Positions 49,879 through 57,335 of a stretch of 64,000 bases of DNA are shown here, piece after piece. The DNA is from Cryobacterium luteum (GTDB taxonomy: Bacteria; Actinomycetota; Actinomycetes; Actinomycetales; Microbacteriaceae), in NCBI RefSeq assembly GCF_900110125.1, contig NZ_FOCN01000001.1, positions 248,001 through 312,000 on the forward strand, given 5' to 3'. Numbering within the stretch: the stretch's first letter is position 1; every line of letters begins with the position of its first letter. A program made the translations under genes and the position numbers. Under the pieces are notes generated by a model. It was not told where the DNA came from, did no database searches, and saw nothing but the letters and a program-made list of their open reading frames with translations.

Positions 49879-50577
49879 ATGACTTCTCTCGCCGGTTCCT
49901 CCATCCTCGTCGTCGGCGCCACCGGGGGTCTGGGCCGCGAAATCGCACAGATTCTCAGCGCGGAGGGCGCCCTGCTCACCCTGCACGGACGCACCCCCGA
50001 GCGCTTGGCAAGTCTGGGTATCGCAGCAGCGCGGGTCACCGGAGATCTGCTTGAGCCGGAGACGGCCGCCCAGCTCGTGGCCGCGTCCCTCAACGCGCAC
50101 GGGCGCCTCGACGGCGTTGTCAACGCGGCTGGAGTCGTGGCCTTCGGACCGATGGCGGAGGTTTCAGACGACACAATCGACACGCTGATGACCGTGAACG
50201 CCACTGCGCCGATGCGTTTACTCCGCGCCGCCTATCCCGCCCTGGCTGAGTCCTCCGGCAGTCACCGTGACCCGTTCTTCCTGACGCTCAGCGGAGTCGT
50301 CAGTGAGAGTCCGACGGCGAACATGGCGGCCTATTCGGCCTCGAAGGCCGCACTCGCCGCATTTGCGAAAGCGGCGGGACGTGAACTGCGTCGGGACGGC
50401 ATCCGCTTTCTCGATGCCCGTCCCGGCCACACCGAAACCGGACTCGCCACACGACCGATCCAGGGTTCCACCCCGCGACTGCCGGCCGGCTTCAGCCCAG
50501 CGGATGTGGCCCGTCGCGTTGTCGACGCGATCGTCGCCGGCGAGCGCGACCTGCCGAGCACCGCCTTCACGTCGTAG
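49879..50577 (+). CDS. Short-chain dehydrogenase/reductase
   Basis: The 232-residue SDR has the cofactor motif VVGATGGLGREIAQIL, NAAGVVAFG, the catalytic Ser/Tyr/Lys in LTLSGVVSES and AAYSASKAALAAFAKA, and PGHTETGL. The Arg in HGRTPERL points to NADP preference. Substrate unknown. Its stop is 6 bp from the convergent photolyase stop. Confidence 0.9.
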   Translation: MTSLAGSSILVVGATGGLGREIAQILSAEGALLTLHGRTPERLASLGIAAARVTGDLLEPETAAQLVAASLNAHGRLDGVVNAAGVVAFGPMAEVSDDTIDTLMTVNATAPMRLLRAAYPALAESSGSHRDPFFLTLSGVVSESPTANMAAYSASKAALAAFAKAAGRELRRDGIRFLDARPGHTETGLATRPIQGSTPRLPAGFSPADVARRVVDAIVAGERDLPSTAFTS

Positions 50578-50583
50578 CACGCG

Positions 50584-52047
50584 CTACCAGTTGGTGCGCT
50601 CGCGCTCCTGAGCGACGACTGCGTCGCGGTCCACGAGACGCCGCAGGCCGGCGAGCGGTTGGGCCATGCGGTGATTGCCGCGGATGCGCGGCTCCACCCG
50701 ATCGAGGAATGCCCAGTACCCGGCGGTGAACGGGCAGGCCTCCGGCCCCAGCCGGATCTTGGGATTGAACCGGCAGCTCCCGCAGAAATCGGTCATCTTC
50801 GAGATGTAAGCACCACCGGACGCATACGGCTTGGTCGCGACGATTCCGCCGTCGGCGTGCTGCGACATGCCAACGACGTTGGCCGGCATGACCCACGGCG
50901 TTCCGTCGACGAAGGCATTGATGAACCAATCCGACAGTGCCGACGGCTCGTACCCGCGCTGCAACGACCAATTGCCCAGAATCATCAGCCGCTGAATGTG
51001 ATGCGCCCACCCGGTGCGAGAGACCTCATCGAGCACGTGGCTCAGGCACCGCGCTTCGACGGCATCACCGTTCAACTCCAGGAAGGCCGGCGGAAGCGGT
51101 TCGTGGGCGGCGAGAAAGTTGCTCTCCGCAACGTAGTTCTCGCCGAGGTGCCAATACAGGTGCCAGACCCAATCCCGCCAGCCCATGACCTGGCGCACCA
51201 CGGCTTCGGTGCTGGCCAGCGGCGCCTGGCCGGAGTGGTAAGCCTCCACGACCGCGTCGATGACTTCCTGCGGATGCAGCAGGCCCAGGTTGAGCGGAAC
51301 GCTCAGCCGCGAGTGGGCCATCGTGCTGTCCCCGATCAGCGAGGCGTCCTCGAACGGCCCGAAGTCCGACAGCCGCGTCTCGATGAAATCGTGAAGCGCC
51401 GCGAGTGCTTCCGCTCGGGTGGCGGCGAACCGGCGCGGGCCATCCGCTCCGATCAAGTGCACTCGCCCCTCGGCGACGAGACGGTCGAGGTCTCGGCGCA
51501 CCTGCTCGTCGATGTCGTCTTCGACGGGAGCCCACGGATCGGGCAGGCCGAGACCGACGGCATTTTTCGGGGGCGGCTGCCGGTTGTCGTGATCGAAGTT
51601 GAAGCGCCCGCCCTCCGGCTCCGGGCCGCGCATGAGGATTCCCGTGCTCGTGCGCACGTGTCGGTAGAACTGCTCCATCACGAGACGTGATGCTGGCCGG
51701 CCGTCGGCCCAATGGGCGAAATCCTGCTCGCTGGTGACGAAGCCCCGACTCGGCAGAACGGATGCCCCGAGTTCGGCTACCAGCGCCCGCGCACCCCACG
51801 AGGTGGGATTGACCACCTCGAGATCTCGACCCTTGAGCACATCCCGGTAGTGCTCGGCGTGCAGCAACTCGACGCGATCACCCAGCTCCCGCGCGCGATG
51901 GCGGAGGGCGCTCAGAATGAGGTGGGCTTTGGCCCGATGATAAGTGCGTCGCCCCAGCACGGCCGTCGCCTCGACCAGCACGATCGGCCCGCCGTCGTCG
52001 TAGTGCGGGCCGAGCTGATCGGCGAAGAGAAAGCGTGAAGGAGGCAT
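50584..52047 (-). CDS. FeS-BCP cryptochrome/photolyase (PhrB-like 6-4 photolyase)
   Basis: The 487-residue protein belongs to the prokaryotic FeS photolyases: Cys334, Cys422, Cys425 and Cys438 have the spacing 88-3-13, the same as the 4Fe-4S ligands of Agrobacterium PhrB. Further marks are the N-terminal LFADQLGPHY, HLYWHLGENY, and a C-terminal FCGSCRFNPKIRLGPEACPFTAGYW. It probably repairs 6-4 photoproducts using FAD and a lumazine antenna. The ATG is leaderless. Confidence 0.93.
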   Translation of the reverse strand: MPPSRFLFADQLGPHYDDGGPIVLVEATAVLGRRTYHRAKAHLILSALRHRARELGDRVELLHAEHYRDVLKGRDLEVVNPTSWGARALVAELGASVLPSRGFVTSEQDFAHWADGRPASRLVMEQFYRHVRTSTGILMRGPEPEGGRFNFDHDNRQPPPKNAVGLGLPDPWAPVEDDIDEQVRRDLDRLVAEGRVHLIGADGPRRFAATRAEALAALHDFIETRLSDFGPFEDASLIGDSTMAHSRLSVPLNLGLLHPQEVIDAVVEAYHSGQAPLASTEAVVRQVMGWRDWVWHLYWHLGENYVAESNFLAAHEPLPPAFLELNGDAVEARCLSHVLDEVSRTGWAHHIQRLMILGNWSLQRGYEPSALSDWFINAFVDGTPWVMPANVVGMSQHADGGIVATKPYASGGAYISKMTDFCGSCRFNPKIRLGPEACPFTAGYWAFLDRVEPRIRGNHRMAQPLAGLRRLVDRDAVVAQERERTNW

Positions 52048-52054
52048 GCCACCG

Positions 52055-52060
52055 AGTCTA
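52055..52060 (-). promoter_or_regulatory. -10 box TAGACT, leaderless promoter of the photolyase gene
   Basis: TAGACT on the minus strand is followed by 7 nt and then ATG 52047. Confidence 0.55.
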
Positions 52061-52106
52061 TGGACGCGGCCTGTGCCCGTCCGGAGGCCGGCAAGAGGGT
52101 GGGCAT

Positions 52107-52142
52107 AAAAAAGCCCCGCTCGACGCTAGGTCGAACGGGGCT
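52107..52142 (-). terminator. Terminator of the original tRNA-Arg gene
   Basis: On the minus strand AGCCCCG (52142-52136) pairs with CGGGGCT (52118-52112), followed by a T run. It lies just after the tRNA 3' end and belongs to the chromosome, not the phage. Confidence 0.75.
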
Positions 52143-52149
52143 AAACCTG

Positions 52150-52191
52150 TGCGCCCGAAGGGATTCGAACCCCCAACCTTCTGTTCCGTAG
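52150..52191 (-). tRNA. 3' half of tRNA-Arg(ACG), left attachment site of the prophage
   Basis: On the minus strand the DNA reads CTACGGA (anticodon loop with ACG), the 3' anticodon strand ACAGA, AGGTT, the T arm GGGGGTTCGAATCCCTT and acceptor CGGGCGCA. Upstream, the D arm and 5' acceptor are absent and replaced by phage DNA. So this is the displaced chromosomal 3' half. The intact tRNA should lie at the other end of the prophage, beyond the window. Confidence 0.75.
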
Positions 52192-52219
52192 CCCAGAGCA
52201 ACTGGGAGCTGGCGGCATA

Positions 52220-52459
52220 ATGGCCACGATCATCGAGACAGACGACGGCGGGTTCATTGCTGGCGACCCACCCGAAACGCTGCCAGAGGGGCACCACTGG
52301 TGCGCCTATTGCGCCGGATCGGGCCTTGAATACGGCGACAGCGGCAGCGTCGAGATTTGCAGCGGGTGCCATGGTGCCTGCACGGAGGGGTGCGACAAAG
52401 ACACGTGCGACGAGCACGTCCACCTCAAACGTCACGCGCCGGCGGGAGCCGAAGCGTGA
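52220..52459 (+). CDS. Cys-rich small phage protein
   Basis: The 79-residue acidic protein has WCAYCAGSGLEYGDSGSVEIC and SGCHGACTEGCDKDTCDEHVH, with CxxCxGxG-like repeats recalling the DnaJ zinc finger. It is the first gene next to the attachment site. It probably binds zinc. Function unknown. Confidence 0.55.
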   Translation: MATIIETDDGGFIAGDPPETLPEGHHWCAYCAGSGLEYGDSGSVEICSGCHGACTEGCDKDTCDEHVHLKRHAPAGAEA

Positions 52460-52469
52460 CCGTCTCGAC

Positions 52470-52925
52470 CTACAGGTCGTCGCGCCGCCCGGCCACCTTG
52501 CGCTTTGCCAAGTCAGCGCGGAATGCGCCCAGCGCGGATACGACACGACTCCACCGCTTCCGACGATCCGCGTCTGAATCGAAATACAGATACCGATTCC
52601 CATCTGCGGGCCGTTTCCAACGAACCTGCACGACATCCACACTCTGGTGGATGGGCCGATCGATTGTGAAGCTCACACTTTCGCCGTCATGGACAATGTC
52701 CCGCTCAAACAAGAATGATCCACCACCCGGAAACAGGTTCGCTGAAACGTGGCTCGCGTCCTCTCCTGTGCGGTTGATCACAGTCCCCGTGTCGTGCTTC
52801 GCGTGGATTGTCCAGTTCGCGGCGTACTTCCTTGCCCGGCGCTCCGCTCGAATGCCAAGAACCAGCGCGCCGAAAGCGACACTCCAAGTTCCAAGCCATC
52901 GCGCCAATTCCCACCCATCAACCAT
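52470..52925 (-). CDS. Phage membrane-anchored hypothetical protein
   Basis: The 151-residue protein has one N-terminal membrane segment (LARWLGTWSVAFGALVLGI) and a beta-rich domain (ANWTIHAKHDTGTVINRTGEDASHV, VSFTIDRPIHQSVDVVQVRWKRPADGNRYLYF). The DNA is less GC-rich than the host by eye. It could be a superinfection-exclusion type protein, but that is a guess. Confidence 0.6.
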   Translation of the reverse strand: MVDGWELARWLGTWSVAFGALVLGIRAERRARKYAANWTIHAKHDTGTVINRTGEDASHVSANLFPGGGSFLFERDIVHDGESVSFTIDRPIHQSVDVVQVRWKRPADGNRYLYFDSDADRRKRWSRVVSALGAFRADLAKRKVAGRRDDL

Positions 52926-53061
52926 GCGTTCATGCTACCGGCTGCGCGCTAGACGATGCCGCGCCGGCCTCCTATCTGCGGAACGTCCGATTCGGTGGCC
53001 AGTTAGGAAGGTGATTCAGAATGTCGCGGTTTCGTGATCCGCGTCTGATCAGCTGGAAGGC

Positions 53062-53901
53062 ATGAACCCCCCGCAACATTACGCTCGAGGAACTTTGACC
53101 GATGACTGGCTCGCGGTGATCGACCGCTACCTGATCCACCAACGCGCGGGAGGGTCGCCGGAGACCACGATCAGCACGCGTCGACAACACCTCCAGCACC
53201 TCGCCCGCCGGATCGAGTGCGGGCCGTGGCAGGTCACCGGCGACCTGCTGCTGGAGTGGACCGGGGCGCAGACTTGGGCGCGCGAGACCCGCCGAGGTCG
53301 CCGGTCGACGTTCCGCAGTTTCTACGGGTGGGCGCACGGTCGCGGCCTGATCACCGTCAACCCCGCCATCGACCTCCCCCGCGTGAATGCGAGCGAGCCG
53401 ACGCCGCGGCCGGCACCCGATCGGGTATATCACGAGGCGCTGCTGCACGCGGGCCCGCGCGACCGGCTGATCCTGCGGCTCGGCGCGGAGATCGGGATGC
53501 GGCGCGGAGAGGTCGCCGTGGTGCACTCCGACGACCTGGTTGAGGACCTGGTCGGCTGGTCGCTGCTCGTGCACGGGAAGGGATTGAAGAATCGCACCGT
53601 GCCGCTGACTGAGGGTGTGTCGATCGACCTGAGGAACCTTCCTGCCGGGTGGGCGTTCCCGGGGTCCGTTGACGGGCACCTGTCGCCTCGCTGGGTCGGC
53701 AAGATCGTAACGCAGCTCATGCCCGGCAAGTGGACGATGCACACGCTGCGGCACCGGTTCGCCACGAGGGCGTATTCGGTCGATCGCGACGTGTTCACCG
53801 TCCAGACCCTGCTCGGGCACGCCTCCCCCGCGACGACGCGACGCTATGTGCAGCTCGACCAGGCGCAGCTGCGCCGGACCGTGGTGGCCGCATCGGCCTG
53901 A
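53062..53901 (+). CDS. Tyrosine integrase
   Basis: The 279-residue recombinase has an N-terminal SAM-like domain (10-100) and a catalytic domain with Arg147 (GMRRGE), Lys173 (HGKG), His227-x-x-Arg230 (HTLRHRF), His253 (LGH) and nucleophile Tyr262 (RRYVQLD). It integrates the phage at the tRNA-Arg 3' part. A GGAAGG lies just before the ATG. Confidence 0.94.
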   Translation: MNPPQHYARGTLTDDWLAVIDRYLIHQRAGGSPETTISTRRQHLQHLARRIECGPWQVTGDLLLEWTGAQTWARETRRGRRSTFRSFYGWAHGRGLITVNPAIDLPRVNASEPTPRPAPDRVYHEALLHAGPRDRLILRLGAEIGMRRGEVAVVHSDDLVEDLVGWSLLVHGKGLKNRTVPLTEGVSIDLRNLPAGWAFPGSVDGHLSPRWVGKIVTQLMPGKWTMHTLRHRFATRAYSVDRDVFTVQTLLGHASPATTRRYVQLDQAQLRRTVVAASA

Positions 53902-53912
53902 TTGTAGGTACT

Positions 53913-53950
53913 CCACAAGCCCGTCCGGGACGATTCGGACGGGCTTGTGG
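53913..53950. terminator. Perfect 15-bp hairpin between integrase and lysis genes
   Basis: CCACAAGCCCGTCCG (53913-53927) and its complement (53936-53950) close on an 8-nt loop. It lies between convergent units and is a strong bidirectional terminator candidate. Confidence 0.75.
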
Positions 53951-54055
53951 CATTACTGCACGATCACGTGGCAATCGTTGCCGATACCTCCGAGCGACCT
54001 GGTCGCGATCGCTTCGTCGACGCAGCGGCCGCGGTGGCCGGCTGAGAGGTTTCCT

Positions 54056-54412
54056 CTAAACGTGCTTGCCCGTCGTGATGAGGGCGTCGACGTCGTCGGT
54101 CGGGGCTCCGGGCTGGACTGCGTGGAGGAGGTTGGTCAGGCGGGTGTTTTCGGCGAGTAGGGCGGTGGTGGTGCCGTTGGTCTGCTTCTGGATCGTCTCG
54201 ATCGTGGCGGTCTGTTTGCTGAGCACCTCGCCCTGCTTGCCGAGCGCGTAGAACGTGACGACGCCGGTCGATGCGAGGCCGAGGATCGTCACGACCAGGC
54301 CGATCGCGGTGGCGGCTGCCTCGGGCCGGACGAGGAGCACGAGGATCGCCCCGGCGAAGCCGAGTATGGCGAGGGTAATGAAGGCGAGGGTGACGGCGGT
54401 CTTGTTCATCAT
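54056..54412 (-). CDS. Putative holin
   Basis: The 118-residue protein has two helices (TAVTLAFITLAILGFAGAILVLLV and AIGLVVTILGLASTGVVTFYAL) and a polar, coiled-coil-like tail. It directly follows the endolysin gene (TAATG overlap). Location and topology fit a holin. The start is ATG 54412 or 54409. Confidence 0.7.
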   Translation of the reverse strand: MMNKTAVTLAFITLAILGFAGAILVLLVRPEAAATAIGLVVTILGLASTGVVTFYALGKQGEVLSKQTATIETIQKQTNGTTTALLAENTRLTNLLHAVQPGAPTDDVDALITTGKHV

Positions 54413-55080
54413 TATTTCAGACCGTCGACTGCCATCGTTTTCCATAGGTCAAATTGGCGGTCGTTTCCATTGAGGTGCTTGGTGACGAGGGGGTGGGATT
54501 GTTCAACCTCCTCGTTGCTGGTGAGGTGGCGGTAGTAGCCAGCGCCGATCAGGGCGATCCCCCGGCCAGGTGATTGAATGCGTATCATTTCGAACTCTCC
54601 TAAGGGTTGGTTTGGGATGGGTGTTGTGGCCGCGCCGGATGTTGCGGAGACACCTGTCGGCGCTGCGGACGTGTGGGCATTGATCCAAACGAGCGGGTCC
54701 TGCACGTGGCCGCTCAAGACGCCCGTGATGTCGTCGCCAATTGTGTAGTGCAAATGTCGGCCGGTCTGCGCTGTGCCGGTCGCGCCGATTGCCGCCCCCA
54801 CGGATTCGCCGCGATTGACGTAGACCCCGATGGCATAGGTTGACGGGGTAGCGAGGTGGCAGTATCCGCTGTACTTGCCATCGGCGTGCTGAAGCACGAC
54901 GATGTTACCGAGGGCCGCAGACCAGATCTTGCGGACGATGCGGCCACGGGCCACGGCGAGGGCTGGTAGGCCGCCCGGGGCGGTGTCCTGCCCGCGGTGG
55001 GGGCCGCTGCGCCCCTTTGTTGCTCCATATCGGTCGCCACGGGACGACGGATATGGCTCAGAGTATTGGACGTAGCTCAT
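54412..55080 (-). CDS. M23-type endolysin
   Basis: The 222-residue protein has an M23 peptidase domain with Zn ligands His28 and Asp32 (GPHRGQD) and His109-x-His111 (GRHLHY). The middle contains GNIVVLQHADGKYSGYCHL. A C-terminal ~80-residue part likely binds the cell wall. No signal peptide is present, so it needs the holin. It overlaps the upstream gene by ATGA. Confidence 0.85.
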   Translation of the reverse strand: MSYVQYSEPYPSSRGDRYGATKGRSGPHRGQDTAPGGLPALAVARGRIVRKIWSAALGNIVVLQHADGKYSGYCHLATPSTYAIGVYVNRGESVGAAIGATGTAQTGRHLHYTIGDDITGVLSGHVQDPLVWINAHTSAAPTGVSATSGAATTPIPNQPLGEFEMIRIQSPGRGIALIGAGYYRHLTSNEEVEQSHPLVTKHLNGNDRQFDLWKTMAVDGLK

Positions 55081-55820
55081 GCGGGGCTCAAATAGTTCAC
55101 GTCGAAGTAGGTATCACCATCAGTGGCGCCGATGGCTGAGGCGTTACCTACGAGGTTCATGACTCGCAATACGTCACCGGTCGTTAGCCGGGCAAACGCT
55201 GTGCCGATAGCTGATAATCCGTACAGCTCACTTTTAAGAATCATGCCTGCTGCATCCGGAGAGGTCGTGTTTCGTGACACTTGGATGGAGCGCCTGCCGT
55301 CAACATTGTTGTTGGCAATCTGATAGGCGGCGGACACGTGATACAGGCCGGTCTGGGCGATTGTCAGCGCACCGAAGTTGAACCCGCCTACACCCCGACT
55401 GATGCTCGGAGGACCCCAGATACTGTTGAGCACGGTCCAGGTGCTGTTTCCGCCATTCTGGGGACCGCCTTTTCTGACGTGGAAGCTGGGAAGCTTCCCT
55501 GCGATGGGGTACCAGCCTGCTTGAGGTAGTCCTTGCACGTTGTTCAGTGAGTGGTACGTCGCGTAGTACATCTCCGTCCAACCCGTGTCGGTGCGAACGA
55601 CGACGGCCCCCTGCGCCTGAAGCGCGAGTCGATCGGCTTCTACAAATGGAGTGCCGAATATCTCATCCCGGACGGCGGCTGACGCAGCGGGAGTGAAACG
55701 GCTCTTTGCCAGCTGATCAGAAATTGACCTCGTACCTTTGTTCATGTAGTCGGACCACGGGCTCACCGGGTCATCTTCGGCGTAGATGAACACGCCCTGG
55801 GCGTCAAGTGTTCCTAGCAT
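55077..55820 (-). CDS. Phage minor structural protein, probably distal tail or fibre
   Basis: The 247-residue protein has a short helical start (about 20-65) and a C-terminal beta-rich part (FNFGALTIAQTGLYHVSAAYQIANNN, DTYFDVNYLSPA) like the C1q/TNF-type heads of phage receptor-binding proteins. It stands between the tail proteins and the endolysin, the usual receptor-binding position. Confidence 0.6.
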   Translation of the reverse strand: MLGTLDAQGVFIYAEDDPVSPWSDYMNKGTRSISDQLAKSRFTPAASAAVRDEIFGTPFVEADRLALQAQGAVVVRTDTGWTEMYYATYHSLNNVQGLPQAGWYPIAGKLPSFHVRKGGPQNGGNSTWTVLNSIWGPPSISRGVGGFNFGALTIAQTGLYHVSAAYQIANNNVDGRRSIQVSRNTTSPDAAGMILKSELYGLSAIGTAFARLTTGDVLRVMNLVGNASAIGATDGDTYFDVNYLSPA

Positions 55821-55830
55821 TTTGTACTCC

Positions 55831-56982
55831 TTATTGCAACAGGTCGTTGGTGCGGATGATCATGATGTCGGCGGGGTACTCGAATTTCACGGCTGTGGTA
55901 CGAGCCATCTGGGTTCCACCGTCGAAGATGGTTAGGTTGACGGTTCGGCCCAGAAATACTGAGTAGTCGGCGATGGCCGTGATGGTGTTTTCTCGAGCAC
56001 GGCGCTGGAACGCAGCAACAAAAGCTGCCGCCTGGCCGGGTCCCGGATACGGGCTCTCATAAGTTTCCGTAAACACCCGTGCGGGGTAGGCATTGAGGGT
56101 ATGGACATCGTATTGAGTGCGATTGACGCCGACAGAATCAGTCCACCGGTACGTGAGCACTGCCGCCGTGTACCAGTCCGCGTCACGGCTGATGTCATCC
56201 GCGATGTCTTGCACGTTCACACTGGTGTCCAGAGCGTACGGCGGTTCCCAGACAGGTCGCCGGTCCTGCAAATGCCAGCGACTTTGACCGTCGGCCCATA
56301 ATGACAACCCAGCGGCTTTGACCTGAGAATAGAGATATTCGAAGGAGGTAATTCCCGGCTGCCAGACCTTTAGGTCAGGGTGCAGCATTGTGTCCCTGGC
56401 TGGGCTGCTCATGTCGTCAATCTCGGTCCCTATGCGGTTCAAGACATAGTTGACCACCTCCCACAAGTACGTGAACGGCGGCGTCCATGGGGTGGCTGAG
56501 ATATGTGCATCATCCTGCAGCAGTGTCTCTTGACTGGCGAGCTCAATAGTTACTTCGCCGTCGGCGTAGTTGATTCTCCGCCGACGTAACGACAGCCGAC
56601 TGTGTAGCTGCGTCGGCGGCTCATAGGCTCCGCCTGATTCGTCATAGGAGTGGTAGCGAGCCTGGGTCAAGGCGTTGGCGACCTCGCCCGTGTGCATGGT
56701 ACTCAAATATTCGGACAACTGACCGACCAGCTCCGCCGTCAGGCTAGCCGCCGTGTCCCGTGCTCCATAATGCTGATCTATCTGTACTTCAACGGTACGG
56801 CCTGGCAGGGGGTCCAGCGCTGTGAGGAGCGCTCGGTCCGTTAGGGCACACACCAGTGTTGCCTGTACCGATGGCGCCCACGCTTCGTCATTGCCCAGCG
56901 TGGCCGACTTGATGTCTAGCTGCAAGAATGGAGCTACGAGCCAGGCGAAAGCGGTGATGGTGCTGGGGCGTTGCGGCGCCAT
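55831..56982 (-). CDS. Phage tail-associated protein
   Basis: The 383-residue protein starts at ATG 56982 (AGGAGGT 8 nt upstream), overlapping the previous stop by one base. It has a beta-rich N-terminus (residues 1-75) and a long C-terminal domain with YLYSQVKAAGLSLWADGQSRWHLQDRRPVWEPPYALD, like baseplate or hub proteins. No catalytic motif is seen. Confidence 0.6.
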   Translation of the reverse strand: MAPQRPSTITAFAWLVAPFLQLDIKSATLGNDEAWAPSVQATLVCALTDRALLTALDPLPGRTVEVQIDQHYGARDTAASLTAELVGQLSEYLSTMHTGEVANALTQARYHSYDESGGAYEPPTQLHSRLSLRRRRINYADGEVTIELASQETLLQDDAHISATPWTPPFTYLWEVVNYVLNRIGTEIDDMSSPARDTMLHPDLKVWQPGITSFEYLYSQVKAAGLSLWADGQSRWHLQDRRPVWEPPYALDTSVNVQDIADDISRDADWYTAAVLTYRWTDSVGVNRTQYDVHTLNAYPARVFTETYESPYPGPGQAAAFVAAFQRRARENTITAIADYSVFLGRTVNLTIFDGGTQMARTTAVKFEYPADIMIIRTNDLLQ

Positions 56983-57335
56983 TACGCTACCTCCTGAAAT
57001 GGGACGGATACGATGCATCGTCGACGGGTGTCGTCCAGCGTGATATCGGTTGTATCCGTGGTGATGTAGCGCATACCGGCGGCGGGGAGGTCCGTGTCAG
57101 TGAACGTGAAAATACCGGCCGTTTTGTGTGCCAGCTCGCACGCGTGAGCGGTCGCGAAGTCCAAGAAAAACAGTTCCAGGACACCCGTCAACCGACCGGC
57201 CGGGCGTAACGTGACGGCCGGGTCCGGGCTGTCGAGCAGCTCGTGGACGACGTTTCGACTGCGCCGGCTGGCCGCATAGCCCAGGACCAGCTGCGGCACG
57301 ATGGTGCCCCCGTCATAGCTAATCGTGCTCGTCAT
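56982..57335 (-). CDS. Phage tail protein, distal-tail-like
   Basis: The 117-residue beta-rich protein follows the tape measure gene directly (TGATG overlap), where distal tail proteins are usually encoded. It has RNVVHELLDSPDPAVTLRPAGRLTGVLELFFLD and ITLDDTRRRCIVSVPFQEV. The call rests on position. Confidence 0.5.
   Translation of the reverse strand: MTSTISYDGGTIVPQLVLGYAASRRSRNVVHELLDSPDPAVTLRPAGRLTGVLELFFLDFATAHACELAHKTAGIFTFTDTDLPAAGMRYITTDTTDITLDDTRRRCIVSVPFQEVA

Noticed and set aside
52058..52642. Minus-strand frame across the tRNA fragment
   Set aside because: Runs through tRNA and terminator DNA with no domain; it is an accident of the junction.
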